Origin: Peribacillus cavernae
GTDB lineage: Bacteria > Bacillota > Bacilli > Bacillales > DSM-1321
Length of the DNA stretch: 64,000 nucleotides
Direction: 5' to 3'
Assembly: GCF_003989135.1 (NCBI RefSeq)
Contig: NZ_RYZZ01000043.1
Span: 1-64,000, forward strand
Made by a program: the position numbers and the translations under genes
Shown: in pieces, positions 9,119 through 17,148 of the stretch
Position numbering within the stretch: the first letter of the stretch is position 1
How the letters are laid out: every line of letters begins with the position of its first letter
Notes under the pieces: generated by a model
What the model was told of the DNA's origin: nothing
What the model saw: only the letters and a program-made list of their open reading frames with translations
The model's database searches: none

Positions 9119-10036
9119 CTACACCTCTTTTTTCAACAAGCTTCCCTTTCTCCAATACAATTCAAGTGTTGATCGGTTAGCCATGAATACACCTGCAAGG
9201 ATCAATAAGGCTCCAATTCCCATAATCGGATTGAGCGGTTCTCCTAAAAACAAATAGCCTGCGATGACCGCAATTAAGGGTGAAATGTAAAGCCATGTGG
9301 ACGGGAACACCGGATTCGTTTTTGATATAAGCCAGTAATATAATCCGTGTCCGCCGATAGAACCGATGAAGATCAAGTAGAGAATCGGCCATTGAACACT
9401 CCATGAAGTTAATACAGACGGGTCAGGGTGTTCAGTAAAGATTGAGGTAATGATCAGCAGCAAGCCGCCGTACAACATCTGAATTCCATTGACTAAAAAC
9501 GGTGATACATCCTGCAATTCAGTTAAAATCTCCTTCGACTTGATGGAACCCATACCATAGAAAACCTCCCCCATTAAAATAACCATGCAGGCCATGGCCC
9601 ATAAATAAGACAACTGCTGGTGGAAGCCAGGCAAGGAGATACAAATCACTCCCACAAGCGCAATCATCAGAGCGAGGAATTGTTCGCTTCTCATTTTCGT
9701 TTTATTCTGCCTTGCTTGAAGCATAACAATCATCATTGGACCAGTAGCTGAAAGAACAGCTGCCAATCCAGAAGTGATATGCTGCTCGGCCCAATATAAA
9801 GTCGAAAACGTCATAAAGGTTAGACAAAAACCGGCGTAGATAATTCTTTTTGAAAAAAGCAAAGGCATGATATGTATTCGTTTTAAAGCGAAGAAAATCA
9901 AAACAAGGAGGCCTGCAGCAAAGAAGCGGACTCCTGCTGAAAAAAGCGGCGGTGATCCTGCATCGATCCCGATTTTAATCGTTAAGAATGTTGTTCCGAA
10001 AATGATGCAGATTAGAATGTAATTAAAAATAATCAT
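9119..10036 (-). CDS. EamA/DMT-family transporter
   Basis: A 305-residue inner-membrane protein with about ten hydrophobic helices in two EamA halves, of the drug/metabolite exporter type (N-terminal FGTTFLTIKIGIDAGSP and C-terminal ISPLIAVIAGYLFLGEPL are typical). Family members export amino acids, amines or drugs; the substrate cannot be read here. It is divergent from the MocR-type regulator gene, sharing about 150 bases with two operator-like repeats, so it is the likely target of that regulator. Confidence 0.88.
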   Translation of the reverse strand: MIIFNYILICIIFGTTFLTIKIGIDAGSPPLFSAGVRFFAAGLLVLIFFALKRIHIMPLLFSKRIIYAGFCLTFMTFSTLYWAEQHITSGLAAVLSATGPMMIVMLQARQNKTKMRSEQFLALMIALVGVICISLPGFHQQLSYLWAMACMVILMGEVFYGMGSIKSKEILTELQDVSPFLVNGIQMLYGGLLLIITSIFTEHPDPSVLTSWSVQWPILYLIFIGSIGGHGLYYWLISKTNPVFPSTWLYISPLIAVIAGYLFLGEPLNPIMGIGALLILAGVFMANRSTLELYWRKGSLLKKEV

Positions 10037-10083
10037 ATAGTTTCCCCCTATTCTCTAATGAAACGATTATAGAGGACTTCGTG

Positions 10084-10112
10084 TATAACAGTACATCACT
10101 GTATATAACAGT
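10084..10112. promoter_or_regulatory. Direct-repeat operator candidate between EamA and MocR genes
   Basis: TATAACAGT occurs at 10084-10092 and again at 10104-10112, exactly 20 bases apart (two helical turns, same face). MocR-type regulators such as PdxR and GabR bind direct repeats in the region shared with a divergent target, so this is a good candidate site. Confidence 0.55.
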
Positions 10113-10184
10113 CTTATGAAGTTTTAGTTGAATATAAAAGGTTTTCGGATTAAGTTATAGTAAAAAGAAACTCAGGTGAAACCC

Positions 10185-11624
10185 ATGAAGTTCGTGCTAC
10201 ATAAAGAATCCAATACACCAATATATCAACAAATCTACGTGCAGATTGTTCAGCGGATTCAGGGCGGTCTTATGACAAATGGTGAACAGCTCCCTTCATT
10301 GCGCGCACTTGCAGACGAGTTGGATGTTAGTATGTTGACTGTCCGCAAGGCATATAAATGGCTTGAGACAAAAGGATATGTTTTCGTCCAGGCAGGAAAA
10401 GGAGTATTTATTAGAGGAAAAAAACAGACGGCACAGCAATTAACCGATCCCTACGGTTGGCAGCACTCTTTAGCAGTCAACGTCGTGAGGTCTCAATACT
10501 TAATCAACCGACAGAAAAAGTATTATGATTTTTCTCAAGCCGTTGTCTATCCCCGTCTTCTTCCTACTCAATTTCTCGCGAATGAAATGCAAAAAATGTT
10601 AGAAAAAAATCGGATGATGCTTGCCACATACGGACCTGTCCAAGGGGATGAAGAGCTACGTATTGAAATGGCTAAATATTTAAAAGCCCATCAAGGATTG
10701 ACTGTCAACCCTTCTAATTTATTAATCACAAGCGGTGTACAACAAGGAATAGACCTAATCGCCCAGACATTACTAAAGCCGGGAGATACAGTTATTGTAG
10801 AAAGCCCATGCTACGGAGCCGCCGTTGACGTATTTGTCAATAAGGGGATGAAGCTGCTCCCTATTGAGCTTGATGAACAAGGAATTCGACCAGATTTATT
10901 AGAAGACGTTTGTCAAAAAGAGAAGCCCGTCCTGCTGTATGTCAACCCTTCTTTTCACAACCCTACCGGGACACTGATGAGTGAGCAAAGGAGGCGGGAA
11001 CTACTTGAACTTGCCGAACTATACCACTTTTTCATCATAGAAGATGACTCATTTGGCGATATTTATTTTGATCAAAATATTCCGCCAAATCCGCTTAAAC
11101 GATTTGACAAAAATGGTCATGTTATTTATTTAAAAGGTTTTAGCAAAACGCTGGCACCTGGGCTACGAGTGGCAGGCATGTTCGCTGAAGGCCCGGTTTT
11201 TGACTGGCTGTACGCAGTTAAAGCATTCATGGATATTGGCAGCCCGCTTATAACCCAAAAAGCGGTCCTTCCCTTTTTACGAACAGATAGAATGGTAATT
11301 CATCTCGAAAAACTTCGAACCGCTTTACAAATCCGGCGGGATACTACCGTAGAAATCATTTCATCCTTAACAGAGGGAGTTACGTTTCAGATCCCACAGG
11401 GAGGATTCAATCTATGGTTGGCACTTCCTGATTTCATCGATCCCCATGCATTGCTCGAGCAAGCAAAAGAAGATAATGTTTCCTTTTTACCTGGTCCAGC
11501 CTGTTTTGTCCAACAACCTGAAAATCCTTATATTCGCGTCAGCTATTCCTTGTTAAGTGACCAGGATTTACAAATTGGTCTACAAAAGCTTTGTAAAGTA
11601 ATACTCCAGGCTGGAACAACTTAA
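10185..11624 (+). CDS. MocR-family regulator (GntR HTH fused to class I aminotransferase domain)
   Basis: A 479-residue cytosolic regulator. An N-terminal winged HTH of GntR type (PIYQQIYVQIVQRI, GEQLPSLRALADELDVS) is joined to a full fold-type I aminotransferase domain with the PLP lysine in GFSKTLAPGL (Lys321) and the NPSFHNPTG motif. The family uses PLP, sometimes with an amino acid, as effector. I start at ATG 10185; the GTG nine bases upstream overlaps the ribosome site AGGTGA. It is divergent from the EamA transporter, the probable regulated gene. A periodic 20-21 bp repeat array starts right after the stop. Confidence 0.9.
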   Translation: MKFVLHKESNTPIYQQIYVQIVQRIQGGLMTNGEQLPSLRALADELDVSMLTVRKAYKWLETKGYVFVQAGKGVFIRGKKQTAQQLTDPYGWQHSLAVNVVRSQYLINRQKKYYDFSQAVVYPRLLPTQFLANEMQKMLEKNRMMLATYGPVQGDEELRIEMAKYLKAHQGLTVNPSNLLITSGVQQGIDLIAQTLLKPGDTVIVESPCYGAAVDVFVNKGMKLLPIELDEQGIRPDLLEDVCQKEKPVLLYVNPSFHNPTGTLMSEQRRRELLELAELYHFFIIEDDSFGDIYFDQNIPPNPLKRFDKNGHVIYLKGFSKTLAPGLRVAGMFAEGPVFDWLYAVKAFMDIGSPLITQKAVLPFLRTDRMVIHLEKLRTALQIRRDTTVEIISSLTEGVTFQIPQGGFNLWLALPDFIDPHALLEQAKEDNVSFLPGPACFVQQPENPYIRVSYSLLSDQDLQIGLQKLCKVILQAGTT

Positions 11625-11627
11625 GAT

Positions 11628-11750
11628 AAGCGGATCTTCAAGCGGAAAAAACTTAGATTAAGCGAAAAAACGGATAATTGAGCGAAAATAACATTCATTC
11701 AAGCGAAAAAATTACTAATTAAGCGAAAACTGCACTTATTCGAGCGAAAA
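11628..11750 (+). repeat. Array of seven AAGCGAAAA-type repeats with 20-21 base period
   Basis: Directly after the MocR stop codon, the core AGCG(A/G)AAA or AGCGG occurs with AGCG starting at 11629, 11641, 11661, 11681, 11702, 11722 and 11743. After the first 12-base step the spacing is 20, 20, 21, 20 and 21. The core is usually preceded by ATTAA, ATTGA or TTCA. Between cores the sequence is not conserved. The next 170 bases to the phospholipase-like gene show nothing else clear. Confidence 0.7.
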
Positions 11751-11919
11751 GATAGAGATGATCGATTTTCAAAATAGGTTATCCCTTTAAACACGGGACA
11801 CCGCTTTAGTAAGTGTTAAATATGTGTGGAAGTCTTGACCTAATGAGGCTTTTTGCCATTTCACTATTCTCCCTTTTTCATACTATATCTATAAAATAAC
11901 TATTTTAGGATGTGTTGGT

Positions 11920-12210
11920 ATGCACAAGAAAAGAAGACCGGAAAAGCGGCAAGCACCTTGCCCTTTTCCTGGATATAGATGGTGCGGCCCTGGGTGCAGC
12001 GGACCGGGTGCACCGTTAAATGATGTAGATGCATGCTGCCAGAGGCATGATCGCTGCCTGAACCGGGGGATTTCACCATGCCGCTGTGACTTTGAATTTA
12101 TGAATTGTGTCCGTTCCAAAATGAATAATCATACAAAAAAGGGCAGACAAGCTGCACTTATGTATCGGGCTATGAAAGTGAAAACATCTTTTACCTGCGG
12201 CGGATTTTAA
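11920..12210 (+). CDS. Small phospholipase-A2-like protein
   Basis: A 96-residue cysteine-rich basic protein. It contains WCGPGCSGPGAPLNDVDACC followed by QRHDRC: a glycine-rich calcium-loop-like segment, then the PLA2 catalytic His-Asp pair (His43-Asp44). The pattern is like the parvovirus-type and bacterial minimal PLA2 domains. Ten cysteines allow several disulfides, yet no signal peptide is visible, so export or incorporation in spores is open. An AGGATG ribosome site precedes ATG. Activity is inferred from the motif only. Confidence 0.7.
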   Translation: MHKKRRPEKRQAPCPFPGYRWCGPGCSGPGAPLNDVDACCQRHDRCLNRGISPCRCDFEFMNCVRSKMNNHTKKGRQAALMYRAMKVKTSFTCGGF

Positions 12211-12237
12211 TCTGGAGACGACATCCATGCTGCCAAA

Positions 12238-12268
12238 AAACCGATTTCCCCTAAGGAAAAATCGGTTT
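12238..12268. terminator. Terminator between PLA2-like and SDR genes
   Basis: Ten-base stem AAACCGATTT / AAATCGGTTT with an 11-base loop, between two convergent genes. Confidence 0.75.
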
Positions 12269-12298
12269 AGTTAGTATATAATCAAACACCTCCCAATG

Positions 12299-13450
12299 TT
12301 AGGATGCTGTAGATTCTCCACCATCAACATGAAGCACCTGGCCGGTTACAAAACGAGAATCATCAGAGGCCAGGTAAACAAATGTTGGTGCAAGTTCAAA
12401 TGGTTGGGCTACGCGTCGCATCGGGTTAAAAGCTCCGTATACGGCGACTTGGTCTTCAGAGAAGCTTGCCGGAATAAGCGGAGTCCAGATTCTCCCTGGA
12501 GCAACAGCGTTGACCCGAATGCCTTTATCCGCGAGGTTGTTCGCCAGAGCGCGTGTCCAGCCGACGATAGCGCCTTTTGTGGATGTGTAATCAATCATTT
12601 GTTTCTCACCTATATATGTCACCACTGAGGAAGTACCAATGATCGAGCTGCCAGGTCTTAAATAAGGTAGCGCTGCTCTGGTAGTGTAGAAGTGAGAGTA
12701 TATGTTCACCTTATAAGTGTCATCAAATTGCTCATCAGTAATGTCCAGCAAACTTAATTGTTGAAATTGGATACCAACATGGTTACAGAGGATATCAAGT
12801 CGCCCGAACGTCTGTATGGTTTGCTCGACAATCGCGACACACTGTCTCTTATCCCGCAGGTCACCTGGCATACAGATACAACGCTGTCCGAGTTCTTCAA
12901 TCCTTGCTTTTGTCCGGTTCGCATCCTCGTGTTCATCCAAATAGGCAATCGCAACATCGGCGCCTTCTTTAGCGAACGCAATCGCTGCAGCAGCACCAAT
13001 ACCGCTGTCGCCGCCTGTAATGAGCGCTACCTTTCCACATAATTTCCCGCTTCCTTTGTAGTTCGGGTTTTCAATAATCGGCCGGGGCACCATAAGCCGT
13101 TCCTGACCGGGGTGGCGGAGCTGGCGCTGTTCTGGAACACTGATTGGGATTTCCTCGTAACGTGTAATCTTCCCATAGTTCGGATACATTGGGTAGTTAT
13201 CATGCATGTGCTGCATCTTGTGCATTTCATGCATGTGATGTTTTTGATGCATACCCTGCATATCGTGCATGTGATGCTTTGTATGCATACCGTACATGTG
13301 ATGCTTTTCGTGCATATTTGGCATTTGTTGTTGTTCACTCATATCGTACATATTCGGCATTTGCTGTTGTTCATTCATGTCGTACATATTCGGCATTTGC
13401 TGTTGTTCATTCATGTCGTACATATCGTGTATTTGGTGTTTGTGTTTCAC
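12299..13450 (-). CDS. SDR-family oxidoreductase with Met/His/Gln-rich repeat extension
   Basis: A 383-residue protein. Residues from about 130 to the end form a complete short-chain dehydrogenase close to the YhxC/YhdF type: cofactor motif [12 protein letters not shown], and catalytic Tyr288 and Lys292 in DYTSTKG. The first 90 or so residues are unusual: three 12-residue repeats [12 protein letters not shown] and then HHMHxM-type repeats extremely rich in Met and His, a possible metal- or coat-binding region. The start is GTG at 13450 with AGGAGG 7 bases before it; an upstream ATG is possible but lacks such a site. Divergent from a small unknown gene. Confidence 0.85.
   Translation of the reverse strand: MKHKHQIHDMYDMNEQQQMPNMYDMNEQQQMPNMYDMSEQQQMPNMHEKHHMYGMHTKHHMHDMQGMHQKHHMHEMHKMQHMHDNYPMYPNYGKITRYEEIPISVPEQRQLRHPGQERLMVPRPIIENPNYKGSGKLCGKVALITGGDSGIGAAAAIAFAKEGADVAIAYLDEHEDANRTKARIEELGQRCICMPGDLRDKRQCVAIVEQTIQTFGRLDILCNHVGIQFQQLSLLDITDEQFDDTYKVNIYSHFYTTRAALPYLRPGSSIIGTSSVVTYIGEKQMIDYTSTKGAIVGWTRALANNLADKGIRVNAVAPGRIWTPLIPASFSEDQVAVYGAFNPMRRVAQPFELAPTFVYLASDDSRFVTGQVLHVDGGESTAS
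13320..13427 (-). repeat. Three 36-bp tandem repeats in the SDR N-terminus
   Basis: Near-identical 36-base units at 13320-13355, 13356-13391 and 13392-13427 encode the 12-residue repeat [12 protein letters not shown]. The unit is a codon multiple, so copy number can change without a frameshift. Confidence 0.8.
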
Positions 13451-13679
13451 GGGAAGCCTCCTGAAAAATTCGATTTTCTTTTTACCGTATGTCAGAGGGT
13501 CTATTGCAGTGCATGTTCTAAAAAGTTGACATGGAACCATTTAGCTGGATATTTTGAAGCACTTATCTTCAACCGAACAGCTATATCGACTTTTCATCGA
13601 ATGATTGGGACTGGCTCAATTGTACGGGGGTTTGAATAGGTTGAAGGGTAGGAAAAAAAGCATGAAGGAGGCTTCCGTT

Positions 13680-13847
13680 TTGCAACATTTTAAATATAAC
13701 CCTGAAGTTAAGTTATTGTTAAAAAACTACTCTGATAAAAAAGAAGAGATGGTATACATGAATCATTGCTGGCCAATGCCAAAAATAGGACCCAGACCAC
13801 CATATTATTGCAATCCGCAGTATGTTAAGAATTATCCTCTTATCTAA
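13680..13847 (+). CDS. Small unknown protein, Pro/Tyr-rich C-terminus
   Basis: I choose TTG 13680 because AAGGAGG lies 8 bases before it, giving 55 residues; an in-frame ATG at 13662 would add six. The protein has a charged N-terminus (HFKYNPEVKLLLKNYSDKK) and a tail rich in Pro, Tyr, Cys and Asn (CWPMPKIGPRPPYYCNPQY). Such tails are seen in small spore-coat proteins, but this is only a resemblance. It is divergent from the Met/His-rich SDR and shares the same AGGAGGCTTCC leader motif, hinting at joint control. Family not recognised. Confidence 0.6.
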   Translation: MQHFKYNPEVKLLLKNYSDKKEEMVYMNHCWPMPKIGPRPPYYCNPQYVKNYPLI

Positions 13848-13864
13848 ACGTCCAGAAGGTTTAT

Positions 13865-13911
13865 AAAAAGCCTGTATTAATGGTTTTGAAAACCATTAAT
13901 ACAGGCTTTTT
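13865..13911. terminator. Strong terminator
   Basis: Near-perfect long hairpin: AAAAAGCCTGTATTAATGG pairs with its complement, with a minimal loop at 13886-13890, followed by TTTTTT. It ends the small gene at 13680. The span to the LysR gene holds only A/T-rich leader. Confidence 0.92.
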
Positions 13912-14114
13912 TCCTTTACAGCTTTAAAACGACCTTGACGCAATTATCCTGGTGATCATTAAAGAAGCAATACCCTTCACTTGTACATGGTTTACCTAAT
14001 CAGTATGGTAAGTTATAAATAATTAAATACTAGAAACTACAGATTCTTTAACATCCCTATAAAAAGAGTGAAATAATTATATACCCAAAATTTACAGTAA
14101 GCAGGTGTGTGGCA

Positions 14115-15014
14115 TTGGACATCAAACATTTACAATATTTTATTGAGGTAACGAATTTCAATAGTTTTTCCCGCGCGGCTGATCATTTGTTTATCACGCA
14201 GCCAACCATTAGTAAAATGATTAAAAACCTTGAGGCGGAACTGGGGGTTGCTCTATTTGATCGCTCTCGAAAAAAATTAGCGCTAACGGATGCAGGACAC
14301 ATCATTCTTGGGCAAGCAAAATTAATTAATAAGGCGTTTCAAAATTTGGAAACAGAATTAGGCAACCTTCTTGGATTAAAAAAAGGTCATATCCGCATTG
14401 GATTACCACCAATTTTCGATGCTCACTTTTTCCTCAAAATAATTGGATCCTTTCATGAATTGTATCCCGGTATCACCTTCCAATTGGTTGAAGACGGCTC
14501 AAAAAAAATAGAAGAGGATGTAGGCAACAACCTTCTCGATGTAGGTGTCATCGTTCTTCCGACTAAGAACGACATCTTTCAACATTTCTCTTTTATCGAA
14601 GAAGACCTGAAGCTGATCCTTCACCCTTCTCACCCATTGGCATACCGAGAGGAAATCCGTTTAGCTGAATTAGCAGATGAATCTTTTATATTGTTTAATA
14701 AGGATTTTGTTTTACACGACCGAATTATTTCTTCTTGTAACAGTGCCGGATTTAACCCTCACATTATCTCGGAGAGTTCACAATGGTCTTTTATTGAAGA
14801 AATGGTAGCCTGGAAATTGGGAGTATCTCTTTTGCCGGAAAGCATTTGCCGTCACCTAACAAAAGACGTACGGTCCATCAAAGTAATTAACCCTTCAATC
14901 AGCTGGAAGCTTGCGATTATTTGGGGCAAAAATCACTACCTTTCCTACGCGGCAAAAGAATGGTTGCAGTTCACAAAAGGTCAGTTCCAGGAACTTTGGG
15001 AACTTGAACATTGA
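14115..15014 (+). CDS. LysR-family transcriptional regulator
   Basis: A 299-residue regulator with an N-terminal winged HTH (LQYFIEVTNFNSFSRAADHL, TQPTISKMIKNLEAELG, FDRSRKKLALTDAG) and a two-lobed effector-binding domain. It resembles the CidR/YwbI and CynR-type members. I choose the TTG at 14115, which gives the usual DIKHLQYF beginning and has AGGTG 7 bases upstream; a GTG six bases earlier is too close to that site. No divergent partner gene is present, so the target is unknown. Confidence 0.88.
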   Translation: MDIKHLQYFIEVTNFNSFSRAADHLFITQPTISKMIKNLEAELGVALFDRSRKKLALTDAGHIILGQAKLINKAFQNLETELGNLLGLKKGHIRIGLPPIFDAHFFLKIIGSFHELYPGITFQLVEDGSKKIEEDVGNNLLDVGVIVLPTKNDIFQHFSFIEEDLKLILHPSHPLAYREEIRLAELADESFILFNKDFVLHDRIISSCNSAGFNPHIISESSQWSFIEEMVAWKLGVSLLPESICRHLTKDVRSIKVINPSISWKLAIIWGKNHYLSYAAKEWLQFTKGQFQELWELEH

Positions 15015-15048
15015 CTGCAGATTGATTGAATTATCTATAAGCCGAAGG

Positions 15049-15085
15049 AAGACGGTTCTTTTGTCGAAGAGCCGTCTTTTTTTTT
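15049..15085 (+). terminator. Terminator after LysR gene
   Basis: Twelve-base stem AAGACGGTTCTT / AAGAGCCGTCTT, with one G-U pair, followed by nine T residues. Confidence 0.92.
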
Positions 15086-15243
15086 ACCTAAAAATACACG
15101 ATATATAATCTGCATAATTGAAAGCAATTACATAGATCCTGTCTATGATTGAAATAAAAAATATCCATTTTACTATCCTAGTAACGCGGCGTACACTTGT
15201 ATAAGGCAACATCTTAGATTCACACATGAAAGGAACCAGTAAA

Positions 15244-15765
15244 ATGGAAGCAAAATTAGCTAAAGAAAGCCGCATTATTAATACCGCTCAAGTATTATCA
15301 TGCGATTTAAATAACTATAACACCCTATTTGGCGGGGTTTTGATGAAAAAGCTGGATGACGCCGCAACCTTATCAGCGCGCAGGCACTCCAGAGTGAAAG
15401 AGTGTGTAACTGCATCTACAGATTCAATTGATTTCTTATGTCCCATCAATCAAACAGATTCAGTCTGTGTCGAATCGTTTGTCACATATACCGGAAAAAC
15501 ATCCATGGAGATTTTTTGTAAAGTTATTGCTGAGGATATAATGACTGGCGAGCGCAGAATTGCTGCTACAGCATTTTTGACATTTGTAGCCTTGGGAGAA
15601 AATAAACGACCCGTTGAAGTACCTGGCATCATACCAGAATCAGAAGAGGAAAAATTTCTCTACAATACTGGCAAAGAAAGAGCTGAAATGCGTAAATTCA
15701 GACGACAAAAAAGTAAAGAATTAGCTGGGTATATTAGTTTAAAAAAACCATGGGACGAAGAATAG
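15244..15765 (+). CDS. Acyl-CoA thioesterase, hotdog fold (YkhA-like)
   Basis: A 173-residue cytosolic enzyme that hydrolyses acyl-CoA to CoA and free acid. It shows the hotdog signature of the YkhA/YciA group: NNYNTLFGGVLMKKLDDAAT with the catalytic Asp after the GG turn, and an ESFVTYTGKTSMEI strand. I start at ATG 15244, preceded by GAAAGGAACC; an in-frame ATG 18 bases upstream overlaps that site. The next gene begins 12 bases after the stop, so the two form an operon. Confidence 0.85.
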   Translation: MEAKLAKESRIINTAQVLSCDLNNYNTLFGGVLMKKLDDAATLSARRHSRVKECVTASTDSIDFLCPINQTDSVCVESFVTYTGKTSMEIFCKVIAEDIMTGERRIAATAFLTFVALGENKRPVEVPGIIPESEEEKFLYNTGKERAEMRKFRRQKSKELAGYISLKKPWDEE

Positions 15766-15777
15766 GATGGGGAAATT

Positions 15778-16149
15778 ATGATAACTTTATCCAGCCAAGA
15801 TGATTTAAAGGCCGCCAAAGAAGCCCTTGAAGCAGTAAAAAATTCGTATCCTGCCCTTTTTGAAAAACTGGTAGATGTGATTAATTTAACCCGCGCCTTA
15901 CAATTTAAGTATCAATATCTGGGATGTTTAATTACAGATGAAGATCCAGGCAATAACGCACCATGTTTTGTACATGGTTCCGTTTTACGCCTATATAAAA
16001 AAGAATTTCAAAGTTTAAAAGATGACTCTGATTCAGCAGTATTAAAACAAGCTTTTATTGAATTTAAACATATCAGCTACGCTAAAGTTAGTCTTCTAGC
16101 AATCGGTATGACCCCTGAATCATTATTAGGTGCTTCTACTATAAAGTAA
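15778..16149 (+). CDS. Unknown 123-residue protein in operon with thioesterase
   Basis: A soluble, mostly helical protein with no signal or membrane segment. It begins MITLSSQDDLKAAKEALEAV and holds two cysteines (GCLI, APCFVHG). The gene starts 12 bases after the thioesterase stop with a GGATGGGG ribosome site and ends at a shared terminator, so it is co-transcribed and may act in the same acyl-CoA step. I do not recognise the family. Confidence 0.7.
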   Translation: MITLSSQDDLKAAKEALEAVKNSYPALFEKLVDVINLTRALQFKYQYLGCLITDEDPGNNAPCFVHGSVLRLYKKEFQSLKDDSDSAVLKQAFIEFKHISYAKVSLLAIGMTPESLLGASTIK

Positions 16150-16212
16150 AGGGTGCAAAGAATAAAGGTGCCTTACTTTCAAAACAGTAAGACACGCCAT
16201 TTACTTAAAAGG

Positions 16213-16240
16213 AAAGCAGGAACCATTTGGTTCCTGCTTT
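16213..16240. terminator. Bidirectional terminator
   Basis: Perfect 12-bp stem AAAGCAGGAACC / GGTTCCTGCTTT with a 4-base loop and a T-run, between the convergent thioesterase operon and the Spo0M-like gene. Confidence 0.92.
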
Positions 16241-16245
16241 TTTAG

Positions 16246-16635
16246 TCACTGGATAATTTGAATGAGATCCTGGTCTCTGCTGGTTACACCTTCATTAAAG
16301 GTAAGCCTTGTTTTAAAACGATACGTTATTTCTTCAGTTGAAGCTAAGACAGAATCCGGCAGTTGAAACGCAAATGAAATCTTATTCGACTCTTCTGAAT
16401 CAATACGCGTTGATGTCAAAATAGTTGTGCTATCAATTACTTTTTCAGTACCAGAGATCTTATCCATCACGACTAAATCACAATCAATTCGTTTGAGCTG
16501 CTGTTCGATGGTACCGCCTTTGATAATGAAATACCCATGAACAGGATCGCCAGGCCTATACGCTTCTTTTTGCAGAATAAGGTCTATCTTCGCTGCACCT
16601 ATTCCTAAAAGAGACATGTATTTCCTCAGTATCAA
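16246..16635 (-). CDS. Spo0M-like arrestin-fold protein, short form
   Basis: A 129-residue protein matching the N-terminal half of Spo0M (sporulation control): LGIGAAKIDLILQKEAYRPG, then GYFIIKGGTIEQQLKRIDCD, the arrestin-like beta-sandwich. Full Spo0M is about twice as long, so this is a single-lobe version. The start is TTG at 16635 with GGGAGGG 6 bases before it. It lies 37 bases after the FbpB-like gene on the same strand and would be transcribed from the Mn2+ riboswitch leader. Membrane or sporulation role is inferred from the family. Confidence 0.75.
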   Translation of the reverse strand: MILRKYMSLLGIGAAKIDLILQKEAYRPGDPVHGYFIIKGGTIEQQLKRIDCDLVVMDKISGTEKVIDSTTILTSTRIDSEESNKISFAFQLPDSVLASTEEITYRFKTRLTFNEGVTSRDQDLIQIIQ

Positions 16636-16672
16636 TGAACACCCTCCCGGATTTTCCTAAGCTATAAAACTT

Positions 16673-16801
16673 TTAGTTATTTATCTTTACATGTTTGTCA
16701 TCAAGGCGCTTTTCAATTTTTTCAAGTTGTAATTTATCCTTCAGAAGCTCTTCTTTATTTTTTCTCATTAGCTCGGAAAAGGATGTTCTCATTTTTTTCA
16801 T
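16673..16801 (-). CDS. FbpB-family small basic protein
   Basis: A 42-residue basic, helical protein (MKKMRTSFSELMRKNKEE, then LLKDKLQLEKIEKRLDDK) that resembles the FbpB family. In B. subtilis FbpB is a Fur-controlled helper of the small RNA FsrA in iron sparing. I use ATG 16801, with AAGGGGGATG upstream; a longer frame upstream runs through the terminator hairpin and is not credible. A yybP-ykoY riboswitch and a terminator precede it, suggesting Mn2+-dependent rather than iron-dependent expression. The Spo0M-like gene follows. Confidence 0.65.
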   Translation of the reverse strand: MKKMRTSFSELMRKNKEELLKDKLQLEKIEKRLDDKHVKINN

Positions 16802-16841
16802 TTCTTCATCCCCCTTCTTTTTCGTATTATACGCAGGAATC

Positions 16842-16874
16842 AAAAAAACCTTCACCATAGTGTGGCAAAGGTTT
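16842..16874 (-). terminator. Riboswitch-controlled intrinsic terminator
   Basis: On the minus strand AAACCTTTGCCA pairs with TGGTGAAGGTTT around a 5-base loop (16846-16874) and is followed by a T-run to 16842. Its 5' arm copies the 3' end of the aptamer (GACCTTTGCC). A second hairpin (16884-16912) can pair the aptamer end with TAAAGGTCTTT. These are the expected alternatives of an on/off platform. Confidence 0.8.
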
Positions 16875-16902
16875 GATATACAGATAAAGACCTTTACCAA
16901 TA

Positions 16903-16996
16903 GGCAAAGGTCTTGCTAACAACAGCAGGTTGCCAACAAAGCCGGGAGTGGTACCTCCGAAATGACGACTTTATTGTAAAAGCTACTCCCCTTTAG
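16903..16996 (-). promoter_or_regulatory. yybP-ykoY Mn2+ riboswitch aptamer
   Basis: The minus strand shows the conserved aptamer parts in order: AAAGGGGAGTAGC at the 5' side, AAAGTCGTCA, a GGAG/CTCC hairpin, CGGCTTTGTTGGC, and TTAGCAAGACCTTTGCC at the 3' side, with AAAGG/CCTTT closing P1. This matches the manganese-sensing yybP-ykoY class as known from the B. subtilis yybP leader. In that class Mn2+ binding generally allows expression of Mn exporters; here the next gene is a 42-residue FbpB-like protein. Confidence 0.88.
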
Positions 16997-17148
16997 GAGA
17001 ACTATTAAACTAATAAGTTAATTATATATAAACTCTACATAAATGTCAAAGTTATTTTTGTGTCTTTGATTTTCTGGACTTTCCTTACCAGAACATTATC
17101 TGTTTACATTCGGATAAACGAACCATTTCTGCTCAGGATCAGGCTTCA

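Noticed and set aside
11628-11750. Periodic array as a CRISPR array
   Set aside because: Repeat core is only about 9 bases and degenerate, the period is 20-21 bases, and no cas gene is nearby.
13112-13639. Long forward ORFs opposite the SDR N-terminus
   Set aside because: They are mirror frames of the Met/His repeat region, full of HVMHVLH-like sequence.
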